From NCBI GenBank assembly GCA_016213865.1, contig JACQZL010000347.1, forward strand, positions 1 through 24,066: a DNA stretch of 24,066 bases, in the 5' to 3' direction. Below are positions 16,080 through 23,817 of the stretch, one piece after another. Numbering within the stretch: the stretch's first letter is position 1; every line of letters begins with the position of its first letter. A model generated the notes under the pieces. That model was not told the DNA's origin. It did no database searches and worked only from the letters and a program-made list of their open reading frames with translations. A program made the position numbers and the translations under genes. The DNA is from Candidatus Rifleibacteriota bacterium (GTDB taxonomy: Bacteria > UBP17 > UBA6191 > JACPRK01).

Positions 16080-17078
16080 CTACTGGCTCTCGAGCTCGCG
16101 CGCGAGGGCCGGGAAGATACCAGACTGCTCGATGACGTTCCAGCGGCCCCGAAAGTGCTCCAGCAGACGGCACCGCTGGGCTCGTTCGGCGCGGGACAGC
16201 TCGCGCAAGCCCCGGAGAAGCTCGGCGCCGGCGCCCTCTGCGCGAAGGCGGCGGCGCAGCGATCGGACGGCCAGGCGCCAGACGTGGCGGTCGTGAACGT
16301 GCCCCAGGGTCCCCTGCACCTGGACCGCGGCCTTCAAGACCGGTTCGAACTTCTCTCTGGCCGAGCTCGAGCAGGCCTCGGCCGCCATCTCGATGGCGTA
16401 ACGTAGGTGTTTTGCGGCGATCCGCATTTCGTGAGCCGACCGGTGGTCGCAGCGCCTTCCCACGACTCTCTTGCGGTGGGCCAGGAACCGGGCCAGCAGG
16501 TCCGCGAGGGGCCGGCGCAACAGAGCCGGCACGTCCTCGTCCGGCGACTGGGGCCCTCTGGCGGCCGCGCCCGCCGTATCGACCCTGGCGGGCTCCGCGG
16601 CCTTGCGCGTGGCTCGGCGCTTCGGCTGGCAGGCCTCGGGCCGGTCCCTGCCGATCAGGCCGCTCTTCGAAGCCGCCGCCGCGAACTCGCGGAGACGCTC
16701 CAGCATGATCGGGAAACCCCGGCGCCTCGCATCACGGACCTGGTCCCTTACGTGGCGCAGGGCCGCCGCGCGGGCAGAATCACCCGCGGGGCGGAGGGAG
16801 GCCAGGTGCTCGAGGAAGGTATCGGCGTCGCGGACCACGCCCAGCGCGCGGGCCGAGTGCCGCGCTGCCCGCGAGAGCGAGCGGTGAGCTCGGGCCGGCA
16901 GCAAGCAGCCGAGCAGCCCCAAGGCCGTGCGAAGGCGCCTCGTCCCGACCCGGGCCTGGTGGATCGTCTCGACCCCGGTGTCACCACCGAGGATCCGGCG
17001 GCCCCAGGACACCACGGACTGCAGCCTGGACGAAAGGAGTACCCCGAGCCGCGAAGTCGCGGAGCTTCCAGACTTCAC
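16080..17078 (-). CDS. CHAD domain protein
   Basis: 332 residues, strongly basic and helical. The two CHAD half-motifs are visible: IHQARVGTRRLRTALGLL with VRDADTFLEHLASL (N-terminal half), and HEMRIAAKHLRYAIEMAAEA with LGHVHDRHVWRL (C-terminal half), separated by a lysine/arginine/alanine-rich linker (about 140-180). CHAD domains bind inorganic polyphosphate through conserved basic and histidine residues and can target proteins to polyphosphate granules. There is no fused CYTH (triphosphatase) domain and no ppk gene nearby. Start: GTG 17078, chosen as the start closest to the first CHAD helix; no good ribosome site precedes it. It is divergent from the zinc-ribbon gene. Confidence 0.9.
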   Translation of the reverse strand: MKSGSSATSRLGVLLSSRLQSVVSWGRRILGGDTGVETIHQARVGTRRLRTALGLLGCLLPARAHRSLSRAARHSARALGVVRDADTFLEHLASLRPAGDSARAAALRHVRDQVRDARRRGFPIMLERLREFAAAASKSGLIGRDRPEACQPKRRATRKAAEPARVDTAGAAARGPQSPDEDVPALLRRPLADLLARFLAHRKRVVGRRCDHRSAHEMRIAAKHLRYAIEMAAEACSSSAREKFEPVLKAAVQVQGTLGHVHDRHVWRLAVRSLRRRLRAEGAGAELLRGLRELSRAERAQRCRLLEHFRGRWNVIEQSGIFPALARELESQ

Positions 17079-17096
17079 GAGAGGATGATAGCATGG

Positions 17097-17126
17097 TTTA
17101 CTTGCACCCCTGAGTTAGGCTATACT
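17097..17126 (+). promoter_or_regulatory. Candidate sigma-70-type promoter for the zinc-ribbon gene
   Basis: -35 TTTACT (17097-17102), 18-base spacer, -10 TATACT (17121-17126), in an AT-rich island within GC-rich DNA. Transcription would start near 17133, giving a leader of about 105 bases before the ATG. Confidence 0.5.
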
Positions 17127-17223
17127 AGGGGATGGCCGTGTGACGGAGGCCCTTTGCCTTGGCTCTCGGGAGGGCTTCGACGGGTGGGACTCCTTTATCT
17201 GGCCCCAGTGTACGGTTCTCGGG

Positions 17224-17229
17224 AAGGAG
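17224..17229 (+). promoter_or_regulatory. Strong ribosome binding site of zinc-ribbon gene
   Basis: AAGGAG, 9 bases before ATG 17239. An out-of-frame ATG at 17232 lies between them, too close to the site to compete well. Confidence 0.75.
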
Positions 17230-17238
17230 TAATGCTCC

Positions 17239-17541
17239 ATGGCGTTCGAAGACAAGAAGATGATCTGTAAGGACTGCAGCAAGGAGTTCGTGTTCACCGC
17301 TGGTGAGCAGGAGTTCTTTGCCCAGAAGGGGTTCACGAATCCGCCGTCGCGCTGCAAGCCCTGCAACGCTGCGCGCAAGACGGGTGGCACCGCATCGGCA
17401 GCCCCGGCAGGGCAATCCGCCGTGGCTCGCCAGATGTACGACGTGACTTGTGAAAGGTGCAAGAAGCCGACCCGTGTGCCCTTCAGGCCCACGGGCAAGA
17501 AGCCGGTCTACTGCAAGGACTGCTTTCAGGAAATGAAGTAA
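17239..17541 (+). CDS. Small double zinc-ribbon protein (CxxC x4)
   Basis: 100 residues with four CxxC pairs: C10/C13, C39/C42, C71/C74 and C92/C95. The N-terminal half (ICKDCSKEFVFTAGEQEFF, then SRCKPCNAAR) is the 'probable zinc-ribbon' domain found in many environmental bacteria. The C-terminal half (CERCKKPTRVPF, then VYCKDCFQEM) is the CxxC ribbon often called cross-contig small zinc ribbon. An Ala/Gly-rich hinge joins them. The function is not known; nucleic-acid or protein binding is plausible. A strong ribosome site and an apparent sigma-70 promoter suggest good expression. RNase E/G lies 615 bases downstream on the same strand. Confidence 0.92.
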   Translation: MAFEDKKMICKDCSKEFVFTAGEQEFFAQKGFTNPPSRCKPCNAARKTGGTASAAPAGQSAVARQMYDVTCERCKKPTRVPFRPTGKKPVYCKDCFQEMK

Positions 17542-17630
17542 GTCGGCAGCCGGTGGCCCCGTGGCCGTGTGCGGGCCCTGAGACCGCCGCTACCCGGCTG
17601 CTGGCGTGCTTTCTCGTAATGACCCGCCTT

Positions 17631-17657
17631 GCCGGCCTCTTCCTCCCGGGGGCCGGC
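17631..17657 (+). terminator. Possible weak terminator after zinc-ribbon gene
   Basis: GCCGGCC (17631-17637) and GGCCGGC (17651-17657) form a 7-base stem with a 13-base loop. A short T-run (CTTTTC, 17675-17680) comes 17 bases later, too far for a classic intrinsic terminator. Confidence 0.25.
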
Positions 17658-17837
17658 GATGCGGGGTGAAGTATCTTTTCTGCAGCCTCTCGCTGTGGTT
17701 TCACCGCGATGGCTGTGCTCCGGCTCCGAAGCTCACGGAGCGGTGCCGGATGTTTCTTCTCTTGTTCCGTGATCCACTTCTCGGATTCCATTCCATCGTT
17801 CTGAGCTTCTGGTGGCACCTGGTTGCCGTGGCGTCTC

Positions 17838-17897
17838 CCCGGAAAACTCGCCGGGTGCGGAACGTCCGCGGCAGCGCCCTGAGCAGCAAGCGCTCAG
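17838..17897 (+). ncRNA. Cluster of three small hairpins in RNase E/G leader
   Basis: Consecutive stems: CCCGG/CCGGG (17838-17855), GCGGA/TCCGC (17857-17869) and CTGAGC/GCTCAG (17879-17897). Individually short, together they suggest a folded leader RNA. No known riboswitch or RNA family was recognised. Confidence 0.3.
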
Positions 17898-18036
17898 CTC
17901 ACCCGCTCGCGAGATCGGGTTCCTGCCGCCAGCACGCAGGGGATGCATCATCAACGGCAACCGCCGTGCGCTCGTCGAAGCGTCCAGGCCCCGATCCCGG
18001 CCCGACCGGTGCGCTGCCATTGCGCGCTCGGGACCG

Positions 18037-18068
18037 TCGCGGACGTCATCTCGTCATGACGTCCGCGA
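18037..18068. promoter_or_regulatory. Perfect 13-bp inverted repeat upstream of RNase E/G gene
   Basis: TCGCGGACGTCAT (18037-18049), loop CTCGTC, ATGACGTCCGCGA (18056-18068), ending 88 bases before the ATG. It could be an RNA hairpin for autoregulatory cleavage or a dimeric repressor operator. No T-run follows, so it is not a terminator. Confidence 0.6.
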
Positions 18069-18156
18069 TACTCGTTTGCGGGCGTGCCCGAACTGCGCTG
18101 ACTGACGGACTGCATCCCTCGCCGGGGCTCTCTCTACCCGGAGGTCCTTCCCCAAG

Positions 18157-20757
18157 ATGAGCAAACAGATGTTGATCAACATGATCGACGTCGAGGAGAG
18201 CCGCGTTGCAATCGTCAACGACGGCGTTCTCGAAGACCTGTACATCGAGTCTGCTGGACGCGAGCAGGTCAAGGGCAACATCTACAAGGGCGTCGTCGCC
18301 AGCATCGCCAAGAGCCTTCAGGCGTGCTTCGTCGATTTCGGGGGCAGCCGCGCGGGCTTTCTCTCGATCGACGAGATCGACCCGCGCTTCTACCGCCCTC
18401 TCGACCCCAACAAGCCCCTGGGCCAGGGCGGCGAGCGGCCGCCCATCCAGGAGGTCATCCGCCTCAAGCAAGAGCTGCTCGTCCAGGTCGTCAAGGAGGA
18501 GCTCGGCAGCAAGGGCGCCAGTCTCACCACGTATATCTCGCTCCCGGGACGGTACATGGTGCTGATGCCGGGCTCCGAGGAGGTCGGCATCTCCCGCAAG
18601 ATCGAGGACGAATCGGCCCGCAAGCGGCTTCGCGAAATCGTCGGAAGCTTCAATGTCCCGGAAGGCATCGGCGTCATCGCGCGCACGGCCGCGACCGACA
18701 AGACGAAGACCGACCTCGTAAAGGACTTCAACTACTTGCGGCGTCTCTGGGCCGCGATCGAAGAGGCCACCGCGCACTGCAAGGCCCCCGCCCTGATCTA
18801 CCAGGAGCGGGACATCGTGACGCGGGCCATTCGCGATCACTTCACCAGCGACATCGCGGCCATCGTGGTCGACAACAAGGAGGTCTTCGACCGAGCGCTC
18901 GAGTTCCTCAAGACCTTCCTTCCGCGCCACCAGCGCGCCCTGCAGCTCTACGAGGGCAAGAAGCCGCTCTTCTCGTCGTTCGACATCGAGAACCAGATCG
19001 AGACCATCTACCAGCACCAGGTCCGCTTGCCCTCCGGCGGTGCCATCGTCATCGATCCGACCGAGGCCCTCGTGGCCATCGACGTCAACAGCGCCAAGGC
19101 CACCCAGGAGCGCACCGCGGAAGAGACCGCCCTCCGCACCAACCTGGAGGCCGCTGAAGAGGCCGCGCGGCAGCTTCGACTTCGCGATCTGGGCGGGATC
19201 ATCGTCGTCGACTTCATTGACATGCGCGACAGCAAGCACAAGCGGCAGCTCGAGCGCGCCCTGAAGAACGCTCTGAAGCATGACAAGGCGCGGATCAACG
19301 TCGGCAGCGTCTCGAAGCTGGGCCTGGTCGAGCTCTCTCGCCAACGCCTCAAGCCCGCGATCATGGATCGCAACTACCTGATCTGCCCGCAGTGCAACGG
19401 CGTCGGGATGGTCAAGTCGACGGAGGCGAAGGCCCTCATCCTCCTTCGCAAGCTGCAGAGTGCCGCCGCCGACGGCCATCTCTACATGGTGCGGGCCCAT
19501 CTCCCCATCGACGTCTACACCTACCTTCTCAACAAGAAGCGCGACGAGCTGGCCCGGATGGAGTTGGAGTGCGGCGTCCGCTTCGAGTTCACGTTGAAGA
19601 CCGGTTTCGATGAGCAGGTCTTCAACCCCGATTGCCTGGAGCTCTTCACCCGGATCCCGGAGGAATCGGCCTTCGTGGCACGCAGGACTGCCGCGGTGAA
19701 GGATTCCGCCGTGATGGCCGGCCTCGCCCAGGAAGCCGTCGGCCGCGATCGCATTCGGACCGAGGACGGCCTTCCGGACACTAGCGACCTGCCCGATTTC
19801 GACTTGCCCGAGGGCGAGGGAGCTGCTCCGGCGGCGGAACCCGGGCCTGTCACGCCGGCTCTCCGAAGCGAGCGGCGCCCGCGTCCCGAGGGGCATCAGG
19901 CGGGCCGCCGGCGCGAGCGCGACCGGTTTCGGGAGCGCGGCCGTGGCCCGGAGAGGCACGAGCCTCACGCTGCGCCACGCCCGGCAGCCGGCAGAACGCA
20001 GGCGCAGCGACCGACAGGCGCACAGCAGACCGACGTCCAGACGGCGCCCCCACCCGCGACCGCGCAGGTCGCGGCTCAGGCCCAACAGGTGCCTCAGCGC
20101 CAGCCCTCGGGACCCAGGCCGCCAGGACAGCCTCAGGGCCAAGGCGCGCCCGCAGAACCGGGACGTCGTCGCCGCCGTCGTGGCCGCGGCCGTGGAAGAG
20201 GCGGCCAGCGCTTCGAACCTGGCATGCAGACGACGCCGGATGCGGCTGCCCAGGCGCTTGCCGGGCAGCAGTCCGCTGGCTGGCCCCTGACCGGTGAGCC
20301 GCCAGTGGCCCTGCCGTCGACCGAGCCTCGCTCGCCGCAGCATGACGCCGGCTCCGAATCCCATGCCCCCGAGTCGGGCGGAGGGTTCGAGCCGCGCCCG
20401 CTGTTCGCCGGTGGCGGGGCGGAGCCGCCGCCCTCCCACGCGGCGCCTCACGAGGGACCGTCAGTGACGGATTCTCCGGCCGGTCCAGCGATGGAGCCTC
20501 CCCGCGCCGAGTTCTTCCCATCTGAATCGGCCGGCCGAGAGACCGAGCCCCCCGATGCCCAACCCTACCATCCCGACGCCGGCGAGGCCGGGCCAGGTCA
20601 ACCAGCGGCCGAACAGGGGCAGGAAGCCACCCCGGCGGGTGCCGAAGGTGGCCCGCCGCGGTTCAGGAGACGACGCCGTGGGCGCGGCCGCCGTCGAACC
20701 GCCTCGCACGACGGAGCGCCGACTTCTCCCGGTTCGGGCTCCGTTCCTCCGGGCTAG
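18157..20757 (+). CDS. rne: Ribonuclease E/G
   Basis: 866 residues. The N-terminal catalytic half has the S1 RNA-binding domain (about 35-125: GNIYKGVVASI, FVDFGG, AGFLSIDEI). It is followed by the 5'-sensor/RNase H-like region and the DNase I-like region with magnesium ligands D309 (VAIDVNSAK) and D352 (VDFIDM), and the zinc-link C410/C413 (CPQCNGVG). This enzyme cleaves single-stranded AU-rich RNA in rRNA maturation and mRNA decay. From about residue 560 on, the tail is disordered, rich in Pro, Gln, Ala, Gly and Arg, with an Arg-rich block (RRRRRRGRGRGRGG, about 670-690) and another near the C-terminus; such tails bind RNA or the degradosome in RNase E. Start: ATG 18157 with GGAGG 12 bases upstream. 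Tandem TAG stops end it. Confidence 0.95.
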   Translation: MSKQMLINMIDVEESRVAIVNDGVLEDLYIESAGREQVKGNIYKGVVASIAKSLQACFVDFGGSRAGFLSIDEIDPRFYRPLDPNKPLGQGGERPPIQEVIRLKQELLVQVVKEELGSKGASLTTYISLPGRYMVLMPGSEEVGISRKIEDESARKRLREIVGSFNVPEGIGVIARTAATDKTKTDLVKDFNYLRRLWAAIEEATAHCKAPALIYQERDIVTRAIRDHFTSDIAAIVVDNKEVFDRALEFLKTFLPRHQRALQLYEGKKPLFSSFDIENQIETIYQHQVRLPSGGAIVIDPTEALVAIDVNSAKATQERTAEETALRTNLEAAEEAARQLRLRDLGGIIVVDFIDMRDSKHKRQLERALKNALKHDKARINVGSVSKLGLVELSRQRLKPAIMDRNYLICPQCNGVGMVKSTEAKALILLRKLQSAAADGHLYMVRAHLPIDVYTYLLNKKRDELARMELECGVRFEFTLKTGFDEQVFNPDCLELFTRIPEESAFVARRTAAVKDSAVMAGLAQEAVGRDRIRTEDGLPDTSDLPDFDLPEGEGAAPAAEPGPVTPALRSERRPRPEGHQAGRRRERDRFRERGRGPERHEPHAAPRPAAGRTQAQRPTGAQQTDVQTAPPPATAQVAAQAQQVPQRQPSGPRPPGQPQGQGAPAEPGRRRRRRGRGRGRGGQRFEPGMQTTPDAAAQALAGQQSAGWPLTGEPPVALPSTEPRSPQHDAGSESHAPESGGGFEPRPLFAGGGAEPPPSHAAPHEGPSVTDSPAGPAMEPPRAEFFPSESAGRETEPPDAQPYHPDAGEAGPGQPAAEQGQEATPAGAEGGPPRFRRRRRGRGRRRTASHDGAPTSPGSGSVPPG

Positions 20758-20788
20758 TAGAGCGGTTCCAAATCAACATGCCAAAGGC

Positions 20789-20884
20789 TGAACCACGAAG
20801 ACACAAAGGCACAAAGGGCGGCACAAAGGGGTTTGACCTTTCCCCTTGGTGCTTCTCTTCGCGTCTTCGTGTCTTGGTGGTTCA
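20789..20884. repeat. Long imperfect hairpin repeat, CACGAAGACAC family, copy 2
   Basis: A 96-base near-palindrome between the convergent ends of RNase E/G and glgC. Outer arms start TGAACCACGAAGACAC (20789) and end GTGTCTTGGTGGTTCA (20884). The inner arms GCACAAAGGGG (20821-20831) and CCCCTTGGTGC (20842-20852) surround a 10-base loop. Position suggests it could terminate transcription from both sides. It shares its arm sequence with the element at 15852. Confidence 0.8.
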
Positions 20885-20931
20885 ACATGACGCATGAACG
20901 CCCGACGTCAGGTTACCTTGGAAGCGATACT

Positions 20932-22236
20932 CTAGATCACGGTGTTCTCGCGGATGACGGCGCCCTTCTTGATGATGATGATGCCGTCGCGAATGCACCA
21001 TCCGTCGCCATCGGCCTCTTTCAGGCCGCGCTCGTTGACGATCTGAGCCCCGGCGCCAATGCGGGCATTCTTGTCGATGATCGCCTCGCGGATGACCGTC
21101 CCCGGTCCAATACCCAGTTCAGGTTCATTGCGCTTCAGGGTTTGCGCGAGCTCGCTGGGCGTCTCGTAGTAATCGGCGCCCATCACCACCGTGCGGTGCA
21201 ACCGAGCGCCGCTCTGGATGATGCTGCGGACCCCGATGACCGAGTCGGTGATCTCGGCATTCTCGAGGATGCTGCCTTCGGCGATGAGCGTGGACTTGAT
21301 GCTGGAGTTGTAGAACTTCGAACTGGGAAGGAAGCGCGCGTTCGTGAAGATGGGATAGTCCGCGTCGTAGATGTCGAACGGCGGGAACTTCTGCGTCATC
21401 ATCAGGTTCGCTTCGAAGAACGAGTGGATGGTCCCGATGTCTTCCCAGTAGCCGTCGAAGAAGTAGGCGAAGAGCTTGAATCCCCGGATGGCCTCGGGGA
21501 TGACGTCGTGGCCGAAGTCCTGTCCGCCGCTGCCCTGGAGCATTCGCAGCATCACGTCCTGGTTGAAGACGTAGATGCCCATCGACGCGAGCCAGTTGTC
21601 TTGCTTGGGTTCGAGGCCGAGTCCCTCCGCCTTGTCGCCGCTCACGGCCAATCGGTCGAGGATCGCATCCTGCTTGGGCTTCTCGACGAAGTCGACGATC
21701 CGCCCCCCGGGGTCCACGTCCATGATCCCGAAGCTCTTCGCCTGCTCGCGGCCGACCCGGACGGTGCCGATGGTCGCCTGCGCCCCCTTCTGGATGTGGT
21801 ACCGCAGCAGGCTTCGGTAGTCCATCTTGTAGAGCTGATCGCCCGAGAGGATGAGGTAGTGTTCGGGAGCCCACCTGACGAAGTGGCGCAGGTTGTGACG
21901 CACCGCGTCAGCCGTGCCCTGGAACCAGTCGGGGTGCTCCGCGGTCTGTTCGGCGGCCAGGACCTCGACGAAGCCGCGGCTGAAGCTGTCGAACTTGTAG
22001 GACAGACTCACGTGTCGGTTGAGCGACGCCGAGTTGAACTGGGTCAGGACGAAGATGCGCCGGATCTGGCTGTTGATGCAGTTGCTGATCGGGATGTCGA
22101 TGAGGCGATACTTCCCCCCCAGCGGCACCGCGGGCTTGGAGCGTTCCTCGGTCAGGGGATGCAGCCTCGTTCCCCGGCCGCCGCCAAGGATGATGCCCAG
22201 AGTATCTTCGGCCGCTTCGATGATCCGGCGATCCAT
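20932..22236 (-). CDS. glgC: Glucose-1-phosphate adenylyltransferase (ADP-glucose pyrophosphorylase)
   Basis: 434 residues. The nucleotidyltransferase domain has GGGRGTRLHPLTEERSKPAV, YRLIDIPISNCINS, WFQGTADAV, SGDQLYKMDY and FVEKPK. A left-handed beta-helix follows (hexapeptide-like IAEGSILENAEI, DSVIGVRSIIQ, IDKNARIGAGAQI). It makes ADP-glucose from glucose-1-phosphate and ATP, the committed step of glycogen synthesis. The FVLTQFNSASLNRH stretch and the C-terminal WCIRDGIIIIKKGAVI resemble cyanobacterial and plant enzymes more than the enteric type. Start: ATG 22236 with AAGGAGG 7 bases upstream; the TTG three bases earlier is not needed. The start shares one base with the TGA of the REC-kinase gene (TGATG), so translation is coupled. 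No glgA or glgB is nearby. Confidence 0.96.
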   Translation of the reverse strand: MDRRIIEAAEDTLGIILGGGRGTRLHPLTEERSKPAVPLGGKYRLIDIPISNCINSQIRRIFVLTQFNSASLNRHVSLSYKFDSFSRGFVEVLAAEQTAEHPDWFQGTADAVRHNLRHFVRWAPEHYLILSGDQLYKMDYRSLLRYHIQKGAQATIGTVRVGREQAKSFGIMDVDPGGRIVDFVEKPKQDAILDRLAVSGDKAEGLGLEPKQDNWLASMGIYVFNQDVMLRMLQGSGGQDFGHDVIPEAIRGFKLFAYFFDGYWEDIGTIHSFFEANLMMTQKFPPFDIYDADYPIFTNARFLPSSKFYNSSIKSTLIAEGSILENAEITDSVIGVRSIIQSGARLHRTVVMGADYYETPSELAQTLKRNEPELGIGPGTVIREAIIDKNARIGAGAQIVNERGLKEADGDGWCIRDGIIIIKKGAVIRENTVI

Positions 22237-23354
22237 CAACTGGCCTCCTTCAAGGGTAGGGTCAAGACGAACGTGCTGCCCGCCCCGGGCTGACTCGTGA
22301 ACGTCAACTGACCGTGGTTGGCTTCAGCGAGACCCCGCGCCAGGGACAGCCCCAGGCCCGGTCCTTGTTGCTCCATCTTCTTTCGGTTCACTTGCTGGAA
22401 GGGCTGGAAGAGCATGGCCGCCTGCTCGGGCGGGATGCCCATGCCGTGATCGGCCACCGAGACCGTCGCCTGCCGTCCGGCCACCGAAACCGTCACCTGC
22501 ACGGGCCCCGCCCCGGCTGCCGAGAACTTCACGGCGTTGTCCAGCAACCGCTCCAGGATGCCGCGGATGTGATCTTCGTGAACGTCGACTTCCACCGGGG
22601 ATTCGGGGATGGCCAGTTCGAGGCCGATGCCCTTGGCGTCCGCGCCTGCCTTCTGGCGGTTGACGATGTCGGACACCACCAGTCCCAGAGCGAAGGGCAT
22701 CCTGAGCGCTTCGGCCTCTTCGCGCAGCGTCCCCGCCTGGAGCTTGGCCGACATGATGAAATCCGCCACCAGCTTGCCCAGTCGGTCGCCACCCTTGCGG
22801 ATCGACATCAGGAACCCGCGAAGCTCCTCCTCGCCGAATTGCAGGTCCTCGGATAGCAGGAGATCGGTGGTCCCCTTGATGCTGACCAAAGGGGTGACAA
22901 ATTCGTGCGAGAGGACATTGAGGATCTCTCGCTTCAGGCTCTCCACGCGCTCCCTCTGCTGGAGTTCGCGAGCCTGGACCCGGCGCAGCTTGCCTCGGAC
23001 CGAGGCGAGGAGCTCGTCCCCCGTCAGCGGCTTGACCAGGTAGTCGTCCGCGCCCAGTTCCTTGCCCGCCATCATGTCTTCCTTGCCCCCACGGGCCGTG
23101 AGGAAGAGGAACGGCGTCGCGGACAGCTCGGGGTTTTCCTGAATGGTGCGAAAGAAGGTGTAGCCGTCCATCCCCGGCATGTTCACGTCGGAGATGATCA
23201 GGTCCGGCCGCAGCGTGCGAAGCAGCTCCAGCGCCTCGGAGGGCGAAGGCGCCGTGGTGACGGCATACCCGCCACGCTCGAGCAGCAGGGCCAGGATCTC
23301 CAGGATGTTCTCTTCGTCGTCGACAACCAGGATCTTTTGCTTGGTGGTGGTCAC
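22236..23354 (-). CDS. REC-HisKA-HATPase response regulator/histidine kinase
   Basis: 372 residues, soluble. The receiver (about 6-122) has D56 in LIISDVNMPG and K108 in LVKPL. HisKA (about 135-205) has LSHEFVTPL (H150). HATPase (about 250-370) has ERLLDNAVKFS (N-box), DHGMGIPPEQ (G1) and GPGLGLSLARG (G2). REC-first kinases receive phosphate from another kinase and modulate their own autokinase activity; there is no sensor domain. Start: GTG 23354, a few residues before KILVVDDE as in other receivers. ATG 23441 would add 29 residues and overlap the preceding gene by 59 bases; it has GGAAGAG upstream and cannot be excluded. It is translationally coupled to glgC and 28 bases after the cNMP-binding gene. 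Confidence 0.93.
   Translation of the reverse strand: MTTTKQKILVVDDEENILEILALLLERGGYAVTTAPSPSEALELLRTLRPDLIISDVNMPGMDGYTFFRTIQENPELSATPFLFLTARGGKEDMMAGKELGADDYLVKPLTGDELLASVRGKLRRVQARELQQRERVESLKREILNVLSHEFVTPLVSIKGTTDLLLSEDLQFGEEELRGFLMSIRKGGDRLGKLVADFIMSAKLQAGTLREEAEALRMPFALGLVVSDIVNRQKAGADAKGIGLELAIPESPVEVDVHEDHIRGILERLLDNAVKFSAAGAGPVQVTVSVAGRQATVSVADHGMGIPPEQAAMLFQPFQQVNRKKMEQQGPGLGLSLARGLAEANHGQLTFTSQPGAGSTFVLTLPLKEAS
22244..22250 (-). promoter_or_regulatory. Strong Shine-Dalgarno of glgC inside the kinase gene
   Basis: AAGGAGG on the minus strand, 7 bases before ATG 22236, embedded in the last codons of the REC-kinase gene. It decides the glgC start and supports coupled or re-initiating translation. 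Confidence 0.85.
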
Positions 23355-23382
23355 GTGGATGTCGGACGGAGGTCCGGCCTGG

Positions 23383-23817
23383 TCAGTGAGTGGAATGGGC
23401 ACGTAGGGCAACAGAGAGCTTGGCCTGCTCGATTCGCCCATCGGCGATGAGCTCTTCCAGGCTCGAGTGCAACGAACGAAGGCGCTGGCACATCCCTCTC
23501 AGCAGCGTCAGGCCGATGTGCGGATCGGCCGCCAGCCGGTCCTTGACAGTCTCCCGGTGCAGCACCATCAACCGCGAACGGCCCCTGACCACCGCTGTCG
23601 CCGAGCGCGGTTGGTCGTCGAAGAGGGCCATTTCGCCAAAGAAGGAGCCCTTGCCGAGCACCCCCAGAGTCGTCGTCGAACCGCCGACGGATGCGGTAAG
23701 CTCCACCGACCCGTCCTGGATGATGTACATCGAGTCACCGTGGTCCCCCTCGCGGAACAGGACGGCGCCGTCCTCGTAGACCTTCCCGAAAAGATCCCGT
23801 GCCTGCTTGTCGCCCAT
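23383..23817 (-). CDS. Stand-alone cyclic-nucleotide-binding domain protein (paralogue B)
   Basis: 144 residues: a cNMP-binding beta-roll with intact phosphate-binding cassette FGEMALFDDQPRSATA, then a helical tail (LTLLRGMCQRLRSLHSSLEE) ending LRAHSTH. No DNA-binding domain. It is the same length as, and aligns without gaps to, the protein at 14484-14918. Start: ATG 23817, which matches the paralogue's start; codons upstream in frame (to 23907) have no counterpart there. It lies first in the apparent operon cNMP protein, REC-kinase, glgC, which suggests a second-messenger input to that pathway; this is inference from position. Confidence 0.92.
   Translation of the reverse strand: MGDKQARDLFGKVYEDGAVLFREGDHGDSMYIIQDGSVELTASVGGSTTTLGVLGKGSFFGEMALFDDQPRSATAVVRGRSRLMVLHRETVKDRLAADPHIGLTLLRGMCQRLRSLHSSLEELIADGRIEQAKLSVALRAHSTH

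Larger units (their letters stand above)
17542..18156 (+). other. 615-base non-coding, structured leader of RNase E/G gene
   Basis: Open frames here show no third-position bias (checked at 17701-17760), so I call it non-coding. It contains a GC-rich hairpin (17631-17657), a run of three small hairpins (17838-17897) and a perfect 13-base inverted repeat (18037-18068). RNase E leaders in enterobacteria are long and serve autoregulation; a similar role here is inference. I saw no convincing promoter within it. Confidence 0.5.

Noticed and set aside
17606..18160. Open frame of 184 codons in the RNase E/G leader
   Set aside because: No third-position bias at 17701-17760, no family resemblance, and it runs into the RNase start in another frame.
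18046..20451. Long minus-strand open frame opposite RNase E/G
   Set aside because: Low-complexity Leu/Arg/Asp-rich antisense sequence; the plus strand has the RNase E/G catalytic motifs.
20760..20780. tRNA-like T-loop word GGTTCCAAATC
   Set aside because: No matching acceptor, D or anticodon stems around it; it is only the spacer before the palindromic repeat.
20833..22293. Plus-strand open frame opposite glgC
   Set aside because: No recognisable domain; exact antisense of a well-conserved GlgC.
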